From: Phycisphaerae bacterium
GTDB taxonomy: Bacteria; Planctomycetota; Phycisphaerae; UBA1845; PWPN01
NCBI GenBank assembly: GCA_035384605.1
Contig: DAOOIV010000008.1
Coordinates: 1-64,000 of the forward strand
Direction of reading: 5' to 3'
Length of the DNA: 64,000 bases
In this document: positions 1 through 8,987 of the stretch, one piece after another
Position numbering within the stretch: position 1 is the first letter of the stretch
Layout of the letters: the number at the start of each line of letters is the position of its first letter
Translations under genes and position numbers: made by a program
Notes under the pieces: generated by a model
Seen by the model: only the letters and a program-made list of their open reading frames with translations
Databases searched by the model: none
What the model was told of the DNA's origin: nothing

Positions 1-728
1 GTGTAGGGAATGTCAGCGTAGGCCGTCTGCGGATCGGGCTGCACCGGGGTGATGACCGGCGGCAACGGATCATTGGTAATGATCAGGTTCTTCACATCCG
101 TAAAATCGAAGCCTCCGCCACTCCAGTCCGTTCCGTAGAAACGCAGGCGACTCACGTTCGTGACGTCGAAGGTTCCTCCCTCGCTGTAGCTCTTGTTGAC
201 AAAGACTACCACATGCGACCATGTCGGGTACCAATCGCCGAAGGGGAAGAAGTTTACATTGGGCCCGTAAACGATGCCAAAATCCCGATATCCCAGATAC
301 GTGTTACCGTCAGCGGCATAGGTGTAAATGCGGACAAAGATGTTCGCATCGCCGTAGGGGTTGCTATTCGTTGCGGCATCCTGGTAGACGCGAGCATCGA
401 ACTCAATCCGCGTGCAGGGATGGCTTAGGTCCAAGCCCGTGCCCGGAGTCGTGATATGGGCCAGATTGGTGTCGAGGTAGGGACCGTAGTACCACCCCGA
501 GTTGTAGTTGTTCCGGACGTAGCCTTCCGCCTCGTCCGCGCGGAAGCTGATGCTTCCGTTTAGATTCGGGGGAACATAGATCGCGTCGCCGTTGGGTGAC
601 TGGCTATTATAGGTGTCACCGTAATTGATCTGAGCATCCATGGGCACGTCGACGAGGACTGCACCCAAACCGATCGGTCCGCTGGTCGCCAGGATCAGCC
701 CCGCCAGCCAAACTATCGAGTGTCTCAT
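1..728 (-). CDS. secreted protein, paralogue of the 3450-4169 PEP-CTERM protein (partial)
   Basis: Secreted protein of unknown function; its C-terminus lies beyond the left edge. The ATG at 726-728 follows an AGGAGG Shine-Dalgarno (731-742) and begins a signal peptide of about 22 residues. The mature part matches the protein at 3450-4169 almost block for block (both carry YNSQSP.GDAIY, DGNTYLGYRD, FDVTNVSR and RFYGTDWSG), so the two are duplicates. The paralogue goes straight into a PEP-CTERM tail after the KNL.IT block. This one instead enters a Pro-rich stretch (NDPLPPVITPVQPDP) and continues, so it is longer or has a different anchor. The fold is probably an all-beta carbohydrate-binding or concanavalin-like sandwich, which is inference only. 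Confidence 0.8.
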   Translation of the reverse strand, partial: MRHSIVWLAGLILATSGPIGLGAVLVDVPMDAQINYGDTYNSQSPNGDAIYVPPNLNGSISFRADEAEGYVRNNYNSGWYYGPYLDTNLAHITTPGTGLDLSHPCTRIEFDARVYQDAATNSNPYGDANIFVRIYTYAADGNTYLGYRDFGIVYGPNVNFFPFGDWYPTWSHVVVFVNKSYSEGGTFDVTNVSRLRFYGTDWSGGGFDFTDVKNLIITNDPLPPVITPVQPDPQTAYADIPY

Positions 729-853
729 CTAACTCCTCCTCTTATTCCCGTGATTTCTGCAAGAACAACCCTGCCGCACACGCTGCGACAACGAGTCTTG
801 ATGACTTGCTGATCGTAGATCTTTCGCCTCCATATAGCTACGCCGTTAAAGGC

Positions 854-1822
854 TCATTGGTGCCAGCCCTTGTGAGTCTTGACGGCTCCGGGCCATTTGT
901 GCTTCTTGGTCCACCACGATGGTGACAGGTCCGGGGGAAAGCTCGCCTCATTCTCAGGTGTACCCTCCGGGTAGGTGTTGTAACTGCCCGGGAAAGGCCG
1001 CTCATCGATGTCTTTGTCATTTACGAAACCGGTCCCGGCCGGATAACCGATCCGGGTGTGCTCGCGCGGTCGCCAGAAGTAGTGCTCGTTGGTTCTCAAG
1101 CCGCGGATGCGACCATCTGAATAGCGATCGGCAAGGTTAAGCCTGACCAGCCGCACGCTCGAATCAAGAAACAGCACGTTCGCGGCCAGCAGTGAGCGGC
1201 TACCGTGCCGATACCCCACGGTGTTACCACCCCAATAGGGAACGGTTGGACGGTTGTATTCGAGGCCTTCGGCGCTGAAACCGTGCATCCAGTTCCACCA
1301 CCCGTCGGCGGCCAGAACCAGGTTACTTGTTTGCTTTTCGATAGAGAATTTGGTCCCTTGTACCTGCCAGCCCGCAGTGGCACAGGGAACGGAAATGCCG
1401 ATGCTGTAATCCGATCCCGGCCCGCCGCCTTGCGGAATGGGGTAGTTGAATCCCCATTCCACCCCCCGCAACTGGTTCATCGGGTCGGGTCTCTTGTCCT
1501 TCGGGCAGTAACCTGTCTCCAGGTTCCCCAGGTGTTTCTTGGCAAACAAGACGTCAATCCACGTGGCCATGATATTCTGATGCCCCACCGCACCCGATGC
1601 CCCGCCATCGTCCAGCAGCGGAAAGTACTTGGCTTGCTCGTAACAATAACGCAGCGAAAGCCCCACCTGCCGGAGATTCGAGGCGCACACCACCGTCTTG
1701 GCCTGCTCCCTGGCCCCCGTCAATGACGGCAGCAGAATAGCGATTAACAAGGCGATGATGGCCACGACGACCAACAACTCGATGAGCGTGAACGCGCGAT
1801 GGAAATCACGGCTATGTTTCAT
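854..1822 (-). CDS. type II secretion-like pseudopilin (prepilin N-methylation domain, planctomycete type)
   Basis: 322-residue pseudopilin. The N-terminus carries the prepilin peptidase site and hydrophobic helix (AFTLIELLVVVAIIALLIAI, residues about 8-28), which is cleaved and methylated in type IV pilus/type II secretion systems. The rest is a globular domain like the large planctomycete family of such proteins. The ATG at 1820-1822 was chosen because it puts the FTLIE motif at residue 9; upstream in-frame Mets would add about 117 arginine-rich residues. A G-run (GGGGG) precedes the start. The family's C-terminal H-x9-DG signature is visible as HGSRSLLAANVLFLDSS, with Ser replacing Gly. 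It lies 22 nt after the zinc-ribbon gene at 1845-2198, so the two are probably co-transcribed. Confidence 0.88.
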   Translation of the reverse strand: MKHSRDFHRAFTLIELLVVVAIIALLIAILLPSLTGAREQAKTVVCASNLRQVGLSLRYCYEQAKYFPLLDDGGASGAVGHQNIMATWIDVLFAKKHLGNLETGYCPKDKRPDPMNQLRGVEWGFNYPIPQGGGPGSDYSIGISVPCATAGWQVQGTKFSIEKQTSNLVLAADGWWNWMHGFSAEGLEYNRPTVPYWGGNTVGYRHGSRSLLAANVLFLDSSVRLVRLNLADRYSDGRIRGLRTNEHYFWRPREHTRIGYPAGTGFVNDKDIDERPFPGSYNTYPEGTPENEASFPPDLSPSWWTKKHKWPGAVKTHKGWHQ

Positions 1823-1844
1823 CGTCAACCCCCGCGATCCGGAA

Positions 1845-2198
1845 TCAGTCCTTGACCGGGACCATGCCGGTCGCTGAACTGCCGCATTTCGGGCAATTCG
1901 CCATAATCGGCGGGTGCGGCGGATCACCAACCGGCTCGGGCACGAATGTCGCTTTGCACTGATCACACTGCCACAATTGCCAGGCAGCCGGTTTCCCGCA
2001 ACTGCCACACTTGAACGGAGGCCTGGCCGCCGTATCCAACTTGGCCGTGAACTCGTTCCCACACGCCAGGCACTTGAGTCTCGCCTTGTAGTCCGTCCGG
2101 TCGGTAATATCATTGACATTTCCCGCCCGCAGCGCATATATAGCCACCGCCAAAGCCAGCAGCCCGATCGCAACGAGTATCTTTGCCCAGTTGCTCAC
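1845..2198 (-). CDS. small membrane protein with tandem zinc ribbons
   Basis: 117-residue protein. Residues about 5-25 form one transmembrane helix (a signal anchor). It is followed by two Cys4 zinc-ribbon units: CLACGNEF...CGSCG, then CDQCKATF...CPKCG. The role is unknown. Zinc-ribbon membrane proteins often accompany planctomycete pseudopilins, and this one sits directly upstream of one (22-nt gap), which suggests a shared function in assembly or substrate recognition; that is inference. Base composition matches the neighbours. Confidence 0.8.
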   Translation of the reverse strand: MSNWAKILVAIGLLALAVAIYALRAGNVNDITDRTDYKARLKCLACGNEFTAKLDTAARPPFKCGSCGKPAAWQLWQCDQCKATFVPEPVGDPPHPPIMANCPKCGSSATGMVPVKD

Positions 2199-2647
2199 TG
2201 GTTACTCACAACGTCTTCATCCGATGTTTGAAACCTGAGGGCAGACCGCCTTCTCGCGGGCCGCAACCCAAACGCACAGCGACCGGAAAACATGCGCGCA
2301 GGCCGCACCGCTCTCTGGCCGTAACGTTCCAGACTCGTTCCGCCCGCCGGCATGACATGCCCGCCGGCAACACTCGGAACGTACCCCCCTCCTTGACTTC
2401 GTTCACCTACCTTAATCTAGCCTATGATCGCCGAAATTCAAGATCCTCCACCTTTTGGAAAAGACCCGAATCGGTGCTCAGCAAGGCCGAGGTTGAATTT
2501 TCTCAGCAATATTTCTCCCCTGAACGGCAGCACAAGCACCCCCGCCTCGGTTTTGCTGCCCCCAACAGCGCCTCGTTCAATGTCGATCGAAGGTATCTAC
2601 CGAGGTATCGTCTTGCCGCCTTACCAGCCGCCCGGCGTGTTCCCAGA
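2199..2647. other. non-coding gap, no gene seen
   Basis: Intergenic stretch between the start of the zinc-ribbon gene and the terminator of the PEP-CTERM gene. It should hold the promoter of the minus-strand zinc-ribbon/pseudopilin pair. No convincing promoter, RNA or small gene was recognised. Open frames crossing it in several phases lack ribosome sites and recognisable motifs. Confidence 0.5.
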
Positions 2648-2682
2648 AAACACAAAGAGGGCGGGCAGAAAAGCCCGCCCTC
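2648..2682 (-). terminator. intrinsic terminator after the PEP-CTERM gene pair
   Basis: Perfect 10-bp GC-rich stem: GAGGGCGGGC (2657-2666) pairs with GCCCGCCCTC (2673-2682) around a 6-nt loop. Read on the minus strand it is followed by a T-rich tract (TTTGTGTTTT). It begins 14 nt beyond the stop codon of the gene at 2697-3431. Confidence 0.8.
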
Positions 2683-2696
2683 CGCAAGGAACGGTC

Positions 2697-3431
2697 TTAA
2701 CCGCGTCTCCGCATCAGGAGCAGGCCGCCCAGAGCAAGCAGCCCCAGCGATGCCGGCTCCGGCACCGCCGTGATCACAAAATTGTCGATATAGGCTATGC
2801 TTGCGCCTGTACCCGTGGCGGCATCGTGACCGAGGTAGATCGTCCAGCCGGTCAGAGTGGTAATGTTGGCGATCGGGATGCCATCGTCAACCAGGACGCC
2901 GTCGTACCAGGAGTAGGCCTTCGACTCCTGGAAGTCCCAAACCATCGTGACGTTCGCATACCGGTCGAACACGGTCGGAGTTGAGCCGGCACCCGGGTTC
3001 CACCCGTGGGGCAGCGTACCGCCGAGATCCCATTGCAGGCCATACGTGGGCTCGCCCGCGTCCCACCACCACCACCACAGGTTCTCCGGCGCGTACTGCC
3101 CTGCAGGGCGATAGATGTCGTAGCTCACGGTCACGATCTGCCCCGCAAGATTGATCGCCGGAATGGCATGATCCATGGAAGACGTAGCTCCCTGGATATC
3201 GGGTACTTCGAGCTTAACAGCCTGTTGGCCAAGGACCGGATGGGGAGCGCTCACGACCACCGGATCCGCTCCGCCACCACCTCCTCCGCTCGTCCATCCA
3301 TCTTGGCCGGCCAGCGCCCCCAGAACGATTCCAGGCGCCTCAAACCCGTTGGAGTCATACAAGGTGACTGCCAACACCGGCCCGGCCGCGAGCAACACGG
3401 CCAAGCCACATAACACATTCGTGAGTCTCAT
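2697..3431 (-). CDS. PEP-CTERM-anchored secreted protein
   Basis: 244-residue exported protein. It has a signal peptide at residues 1-21, an all-beta body with a run of five tryptophans, and a canonical C-terminal PEP-CTERM sorting tail: AVPEPASLGLLALGG, a hydrophobic helix, then MRRRG. That tail is normally recognised by an exosortase, none of which is in the window. The body (NGFEAPG near the start, Y-I-D-N-F-V-I near the end) resembles LamG/concanavalin-like sandwich proteins. The function is unknown. It follows the gene at 3450-4169 by 18 nt and ends at a strong terminator, so the two form an operon. Confidence 0.85.
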   Translation of the reverse strand: MRLTNVLCGLAVLLAAGPVLAVTLYDSNGFEAPGIVLGALAGQDGWTSGGGGGGADPVVVSAPHPVLGQQAVKLEVPDIQGATSSMDHAIPAINLAGQIVTVSYDIYRPAGQYAPENLWWWWWDAGEPTYGLQWDLGGTLPHGWNPGAGSTPTVFDRYANVTMVWDFQESKAYSWYDGVLVDDGIPIANITTLTGWTIYLGHDAATGTGASIAYIDNFVITAVPEPASLGLLALGGLLLMRRRG

Positions 3432-3449
3432 TGCTTTTCCCCTTTCTCT

Positions 3450-4169
3450 TTACGACCTGCGGCGGCGGGCAACCACCAAGCCACCCAGGGCAAGCAGCAC
3501 CAGAGCCGCCGGCTCCGGCGTGATCAGCAGGTTTTTGAAATCGACGAAATCTGTTCCCTGGCCAGACCAATCCGTGCCGTAGAACCGGATGCGACTGACG
3601 TTGGTGACGTCAAACGAACCGCCATCGGTGTGCGTGGCCCCATTGACATCGATGGTGAGGTGCCACCACGTGGGGTACCAGGCACCGTACGGCGGGTTGC
3701 TGCTGTTCGCACCGTAGACAATCCCGTAATCCCTGTACCCCAAATACGTGTTGCCGTCAGCCCCATAGGTGTAGATTCGAACGAAGATCTGGGCATCGCC
3801 ATAGGGGTTGGTATTCATCTCGGGGTCCTGGTAGTACCGGGCATCGAACTCGATCTTCGCATCGGCGGCGCTCAGATCCAACCCGCTGCCCGGCGTGGTG
3901 ATGCCGGCCAGGTTCAGGTCGACATACTGATACCACCAGCCTCCCGCCCCGCCCCCATAGACCAGATTGTGCCGGACATGGCTTCCGGGGAAAAAGGTCT
4001 GCGTATCGGCGTTGAACGCGGGGTAAATGGCGTCTCCGCTGGGAGACTGGCTGTTGTAGGTGTAGCCCAGGTTGATTTGCTGGTCCATCGGTATCGACAC
4101 CGGTAGAGCTGCAAGAGCCGCGGTTCCGACAACCAGCAGCGCCGCGACAGCCAATAGAATAGTCCTCAT
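3450..4169 (-). CDS. PEP-CTERM-anchored secreted protein
   Basis: 239-residue exported protein, paralogous to the truncated gene at the left edge. The ATG at 4167-4169 has a GAGGAGG ribosome site 9 nt upstream and opens a clean signal peptide (MRTILLAVAALLVVG...). The longer upstream reading would add 40 residues with no such feature. The C-terminus is a PEP-CTERM tail (ITPEPAALVLLALGGL then VARRRRS). Conserved internal blocks are DGNTYLGYRD, YGIVYG, FDVTNVSR and RFYGTDWSG. The function is unknown; a structural role at the cell surface or in extracellular matrix is the usual inference for such proteins. Confidence 0.85.
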   Translation of the reverse strand: MRTILLAVAALLVVGTAALAALPVSIPMDQQINLGYTYNSQSPSGDAIYPAFNADTQTFFPGSHVRHNLVYGGGAGGWWYQYVDLNLAGITTPGSGLDLSAADAKIEFDARYYQDPEMNTNPYGDAQIFVRIYTYGADGNTYLGYRDYGIVYGANSSNPPYGAWYPTWWHLTIDVNGATHTDGGSFDVTNVSRIRFYGTDWSGQGTDFVDFKNLLITPEPAALVLLALGGLVVARRRRS

Positions 4170-4724
4170 GGTTTTCGTCCTCCTCTTGGTAACGAACTTC
4201 ACTTGTTTCACCTCAGGGCTGACTGAGTACCCTGCGATCCGCATGAACATCATTTTCGATACGCCAATGGCGCGATTGCCACATGGCACATAGGGCCGCA
4301 GTTAAGGCCGTCAGAGGAACGACAACAAAACCGTCAGAGGAACGCTCAGAGGTGCGCTCGTCCCCCCCTCTGCTCGACCGCTGAGAAAGCGCAAACAGCG
4401 GCCCCTCTAGCCTGCTATAGTAATGATTGGGCTGACCGGGGTCAACCCTTAATCGTCTTGGTTAGGCGTTTTTTCGCTAATTCATCATTCCGTCGTCACC
4501 CGCGCCAAAGCCGGGTATGGCTGGAGGGCCTGGAGGCTTGCCGAGAAACGCGCTCCGGCCAGAGGCTGGCCGGCCGCGACAGGCTTCTAAGCCGCTCTCC
4601 GAACGCAAGTTAGGGATGGCAGGTTTGGACCAGGGATGCGATCTTGACCATCCGGGGCCTCGTCCAGATGCGGCTGGTCGCCGGATAATCCCTGATTGGA
4701 TCGCCTTATGGCAGGTGCGTGACA
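4170..4724. other. non-coding gap with a short direct repeat
   Basis: No gene recognised. The 14-mer CCGTCAGAGGAACG occurs twice, at 4308-4321 and 4331-4344. The promoter of the minus-strand PEP-CTERM pair must lie at its left end, but no clear hexamers were identified. Confidence 0.45.
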
Positions 4725-5081
4725 GTCTGGGCGGGCATGCCGACCGGTCCAGGTTGGGCGATCAAGGCCCTCCGGGTTTTCCCGCCAAAGGCGGGCTGAT
4801 GGGCTGGCCGTGATACGGCCGGTTGGTGGTCGCCTGCGGTTCTTCCTTTCTAGGGTCTCAGCCCGTTTCAACGGGCCTAACTGACAAGGACAGGCCCGTC
4901 AAATCGGGCTTGACGGGGTAACAAAGTGAAGGGGAAATTGGCCGACCGTGAACCAGTCGTAAAACGACCGGCCTGTTTGCCCTTCGGGAAAGACCGCTGA
5001 AGCTGAAGCGGTCTGCTTCCGGCTTGCGTTCACGACAACCGGGTCAGCCGCGAGGACTGCCGCCGCCGCTGTCACGGGCCC
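4725..5081 (+). repeat. hairpin-rich dispersed non-coding repeat, copy 1
   Basis: A 357-bp element with a second copy at 53815-54140, clearly alignable end to end from GTCTGG to TCACGGGCCC. It is a chain of short stems: CCCGCC-AAA-GGCGGG, GGCCG-TGATA-CGGCC, GCCCG-TTTCAA-CGGGC, GCCCG-TCAAAT-CGGGC, and AGACCGCT paired with AGCGGTCT. It has no open frame with a ribosome site. It lies 142 bp upstream of the secreted-protein gene at 5223. Copy 2 lacks about 30 bp near the middle hairpins. It could be a REP/MITE-like mobile element or a structured RNA; see findings. Confidence 0.8.
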
Positions 5082-5222
5082 GCTTGGGGCAAGCCCGGGC
5101 GACCCAGACTTGGAAGCGGCTTGACTTCCGTGTACCCTGGCCAACCCCCAAGCGCTCATAGGGCAAACGCGGTGCTCCTCGCAGGCCCAAGAGTTGGCAG
5201 GAGACGGGAGGACAAGCAGAGC

Positions 5223-6566
5223 ATGCCAGCCTACGTGTCGTTTCGGTGGCGTTCGTCGCGGTTCGCGCTCAGTGCCTTCTTCGCGGTGATGCCTGCCGCG
5301 AATGCCGCTGAGTCGCCCGAGGAGTCTCCCGGCCAAGGCTCGACCCGGCCGGCCACGGTGCCGGCAGGCCTTTCGGACGACTTGACCGTCTGGCCCAATA
5401 AGGTCAGCTATCGCAACTCGGACCCGTGGATCTGGCAGAATCATGATCGGATTCGCGAAATGCGGCCGCGCGTGTTGGTGCTCAACTTCGCCAACGACGT
5501 GGATATGCCCGGCATTCAGGAGCGTACCGATAAGCTCATCAAGGCCCTGGCCGAGAGCACACGCTACCACGGCTTCAAGGACCCTGACGCCCCGGCATTC
5601 CTGAGGTATGAGGTCGCCAAGTACGTCGATATGCGCGACCGGCCCGTGCCACCCGAGCGTCTACACAAGAACAGCGCCTTCCTGCCGCTCAAGCCCGATG
5701 GCCCCAAGGATTTCGGGTGCGATTACGGCACGTTCTATGGGGACGCCTTTGCCCGCTTCTATGGGTTCCAGGATCCGAGGAACGACCGGCGGTACTTGAA
5801 CCTGCATGAGCTGATCAACGCGGGGGTCGTGCACGAGCTGTGGTTCTATGCGATCCATGAGTACGAGGTGGGCTGGCCGGCGTTTGAGGTCACCGAGTTC
5901 AAGCAGTATTACGATGACCAGTGCCGGCCGATCGAGGGCAAGCACGGTCCCGCCGGCAACGGGCATGATGATTCGATGCCGTGGTCCGGCCGCAGCTTCC
6001 GCATGGCCTTCTTCAACCCGCACCGCGGTACAGGCTGCCAGATGGAAAACTTCGGCCACGGTCTCGAGGCCTACGCGAATCACAACGCCATCGGCTATTG
6101 GCGGAAGTACTTCCGGGAGTTCGCGGAACTCAATCTGGATGAGCGGTTTAAGCTGCCGTTCAGCTCACTGTATGAAATGCCCTACGGCCGCGACAACGTC
6201 GTCTCTTACCCGACGGCGACGACCATGAAGATCAAGCACCACGATCAGGAATACACGGTGGAGCCCTACATCGCCGTCGGGGGCAATGCTCACTGGCCGC
6301 CCGGAGCCCGCCACCATTACGATCTGGACAGCTCGTACACCGTCAAAAGCACCATCGAGAACTACCGGCTGCGCAACGGCCCGGACGGCAAGGACAAGGT
6401 GCTCGATTTCAACAAGGAGAAATACGCCCCATACCGCAAGACCGTTCCCGACTGCATGGGCGCGTGGATGGTCTTCTGGCGGCAGTGTATGCCGGGGTTG
6501 GACAATAAGTGCGTCGATGACGACGGCAAACCCATGAAGAACTGGTGGGTGTTTCTGTTCTACTGA
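5223..6566 (+). CDS. secreted protein of unknown function (shares a domain with the 8988-11315 product)
   Basis: 447-residue exported protein. The start at 5223 has a GGGAGG site upstream and opens a signal peptide ending near ANAAE (residues about 1-30). The body contains RPRVLVLNFANDVD, HELWFYAIHEYEVGW, GCQMENFGHGLEAYANH and a C-terminal WWVFLFY. No catalytic family was recognised. The order VL.LNF ... (M/L)E(D/N)FGH ... aromatic-rich tail also occurs in residues 30-340 of the protein encoded at 8988-11315, so both define one family. His- and Trp-rich conserved positions suggest an enzyme or a carbohydrate-binding fold; this is inference. It lies downstream of the structured repeat at 4725-5081. 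Confidence 0.8.
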   Translation: MPAYVSFRWRSSRFALSAFFAVMPAANAAESPEESPGQGSTRPATVPAGLSDDLTVWPNKVSYRNSDPWIWQNHDRIREMRPRVLVLNFANDVDMPGIQERTDKLIKALAESTRYHGFKDPDAPAFLRYEVAKYVDMRDRPVPPERLHKNSAFLPLKPDGPKDFGCDYGTFYGDAFARFYGFQDPRNDRRYLNLHELINAGVVHELWFYAIHEYEVGWPAFEVTEFKQYYDDQCRPIEGKHGPAGNGHDDSMPWSGRSFRMAFFNPHRGTGCQMENFGHGLEAYANHNAIGYWRKYFREFAELNLDERFKLPFSSLYEMPYGRDNVVSYPTATTMKIKHHDQEYTVEPYIAVGGNAHWPPGARHHYDLDSSYTVKSTIENYRLRNGPDGKDKVLDFNKEKYAPYRKTVPDCMGAWMVFWRQCMPGLDNKCVDDDGKPMKNWWVFLFY

Positions 6567-6597
6567 TGTCGAACCGCAAATGATGAGGACCCGTCCT

Positions 6598-8781
6598 ATG
6601 AACCGGCTTCAATCATATCTGACCCCGGTAGCGCTCGTGCTTTCTTTCTCGGTCTCGGCCATCGCGGCTGAAACGATCGCCCTGAGCGAGGATAACATGG
6701 AGATTACGAAAGATACGGTCGTCAAGCCTGGCCGCTATCGCTTGCCCGATCCCGGCGACGACGGCGCCGTGCGCATCATCGGAAACGACATTACGGTCGA
6801 CTTCCAGGGAGCCGAGATCGACGGCTCCTCGGAAGGACGGCTTCCCGACGCCTTCACCGGCAGGGGAATCATCATCCGTGGCCGGAACATCACCCTCAGA
6901 AACGCAAAGGTTCGCGGTTACAAGGTGGGTATTTACGCGAACGAGTGTCCGGGGCTTCTCATCGAAGACGTCGACGTTTCCGGCAACTATCAGAAGCATC
7001 TGTTATCTACGCCGGAGGCCGAGGACGACAGCGATTGGATATTCGGGCATGAGAACGACAAGAAGGAATGGATAGCCAACTATGGAGCCGCCCTGTACGT
7101 CGAGCTGTCCGACAAGATCACGCTTCGCCGCGTGAAAGCCCGTCACGGCCAGAACGGCATCTGCATCGACCGCGTCAACGATTCCAAGATCTACGACAAT
7201 GACTGCTCGTTCCTGTCCGGTTGGGGCCTGGCCATGTGGCGATCCAACCGCAACGTGATCACGCGGAACGCCTTCGACTTCTGTGTTCGGGGATACAGCC
7301 ATGGCGTTTACAACCGCGGGCAGGATTCGGCGGGCATCTTCATGTTTGAGCAGAACTGCGAAAACGTCCTCGCGGAAAACTCCGCGACCCACGGCGGCGA
7401 CTGCTTCTTCGGTTTCGCCGGCCTGGAGGCCCTCGGAGACAAGCCGGCGCCGAGCCCCGACTTCGATTACAGGCGGCGGGGCAACAACGACAACCTGCTG
7501 ATCAACAACGATTTTTCCTACGCTCCGGCCCACGGCATCGAAATGACCTTCAGCTTCGGCAACAAGTTCATCGGCAACCGGCTGGTGGGCAACGCCATCT
7601 GCGGCGTCTGGGGCGGCTACTCGCAGGACACGCTGATCGCTGGCAATCTTTTCGAGGAAAACGGAGGAATGGGCTACGGTCTGGAAAGAGGCGGCGTCAA
7701 CATCGAGCACGGCTCGGCGAACGTCATCAAGCACAACACCTTCAGAAACAACCGGTGCGGCGTGCACCTTTGGTGTGCCCCGAATCCGGATTTCATGCAG
7801 AAACCCTGGGGCAAGGCGAACCACCAGAATCTCAAACCCACGACGATTGCCTGGAACACGTTCGAGGGTGATGAGGTCGGCTTTCATCTGCGCCACGCAA
7901 TCGAGACGATTCTCATCGACAATCGGATGACCGGCGTGAAACGGGAAATGGTCGCGGATGAGAACGCCAAGACCACCAGACTCGATCAGCCGGCCGAAAA
8001 ATGGGAGCCTCCGAAGTATCCGGTCTTCGGTGACACCCGACCGGTCGGTGCCCGCAAGAAACTGGCTGGGCGACACAACATCATCATGACCGAGTGGGGA
8101 CCGTACGATTTCACCGACTTCATCGTCTATCCTCGGAAGGTCCTGGCCGGTGAGAAGGCTACTGTGCAGATTCTCGGTCCCTCCGGCGACTTCAAGGTCA
8201 CCAAGGTTACCGGCTCGGTTCACGTGACGCCCATGGAGGGCAGACTTCCCGGGATGGTCACGGTCTCTGCTGTGAAGAAGGGCGTGCTGCCTTTCTCCAT
8301 CGAATTGGATGCGGGTGGCAAGAAGCTCTCAGCCGTCGGGACGCTGGTGTCCGCGGACTGGGACGTCAAGTTCTACAAATGGGATCCCGCCGACGATCCC
8401 CGCGAGCATCAGGACCGCTGGGAAGCGATGATCGCCAAACCGCCTGTCGAGACCCGGAAGCTCTCCGCCGTCGACTTCAAATGGGGCGGCGGCCAGGCCG
8501 GCGATAAAGTCGGAGCGGACCACTTCGGCACGGTGGCCACGACGACCATCGAACTCCCCGCCGGCAAGTACAAGATCTGGACGATTTCCGACGACGGGAT
8601 CCGCGTCTGGATCGACGACCAGCGCATCATCGATGATTGGACGTGGCACCCGCCCAAGGAAAACGGCACCACCGTGGAATTGGAAGCGGGCGCGCACACG
8701 ATCCGTGTCGAGCACTTCGAAATCGACGGCGTCGCACAACTCCAGTTTCGGATGGAACCCGCCGAACAGGACAACAGGTAG
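6598..8781 (+). CDS. secreted right-handed beta-helix protein with C-terminal PA14 domain
   Basis: 727-residue secreted protein. The ATG at 6598 was preferred over 6580 because GAGGA lies 8 nt upstream and the signal peptide (MNRLQSYLTPVALVLSF...) starts there. Residues about 40-450 show the repeating I-x-x-N-x-F/I pattern of parallel beta-helix (PbH1/pectate-lyase-like) rungs (NNDFSYAPAHGIEM, GNLFEENGGMGY, HNTFRNNRCGVHLW). Residues about 610-725 are a PA14 domain (KWGGGQAGDKVG, ISDDGIRVWIDDQ, LEAGAHTIRVEHFE). PA14 commonly binds carbohydrate in secreted glycosidases. It is probably a polysaccharide lyase/hydrolase or adhesin; catalytic residues cannot be assigned. It follows the gene at 5223 by 31 nt, a likely operon. 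Confidence 0.85.
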   Translation: MNRLQSYLTPVALVLSFSVSAIAAETIALSEDNMEITKDTVVKPGRYRLPDPGDDGAVRIIGNDITVDFQGAEIDGSSEGRLPDAFTGRGIIIRGRNITLRNAKVRGYKVGIYANECPGLLIEDVDVSGNYQKHLLSTPEAEDDSDWIFGHENDKKEWIANYGAALYVELSDKITLRRVKARHGQNGICIDRVNDSKIYDNDCSFLSGWGLAMWRSNRNVITRNAFDFCVRGYSHGVYNRGQDSAGIFMFEQNCENVLAENSATHGGDCFFGFAGLEALGDKPAPSPDFDYRRRGNNDNLLINNDFSYAPAHGIEMTFSFGNKFIGNRLVGNAICGVWGGYSQDTLIAGNLFEENGGMGYGLERGGVNIEHGSANVIKHNTFRNNRCGVHLWCAPNPDFMQKPWGKANHQNLKPTTIAWNTFEGDEVGFHLRHAIETILIDNRMTGVKREMVADENAKTTRLDQPAEKWEPPKYPVFGDTRPVGARKKLAGRHNIIMTEWGPYDFTDFIVYPRKVLAGEKATVQILGPSGDFKVTKVTGSVHVTPMEGRLPGMVTVSAVKKGVLPFSIELDAGGKKLSAVGTLVSADWDVKFYKWDPADDPREHQDRWEAMIAKPPVETRKLSAVDFKWGGGQAGDKVGADHFGTVATTTIELPAGKYKIWTISDDGIRVWIDDQRIIDDWTWHPPKENGTTVELEAGAHTIRVEHFEIDGVAQLQFRMEPAEQDNR

Positions 8782-8987
8782 ATGTCCCTTGTAAGAACGG
8801 CCCGCGATCGCGGTTCGCTGCGGCCGATAGCCGGAGTCCGCCCTGCGCACCGCTTTTATCAGGACCCGCCTGGGCCGCTCATGCCTTGAGATGAGGAGGC
8901 AAACCGGATATGCTGGAATAAACGCGAGAGGGACTGGCCGGTAGCGGTCTCAAGCAAAGCAGCCATCGAACTCAAAGGAGTGCGGAG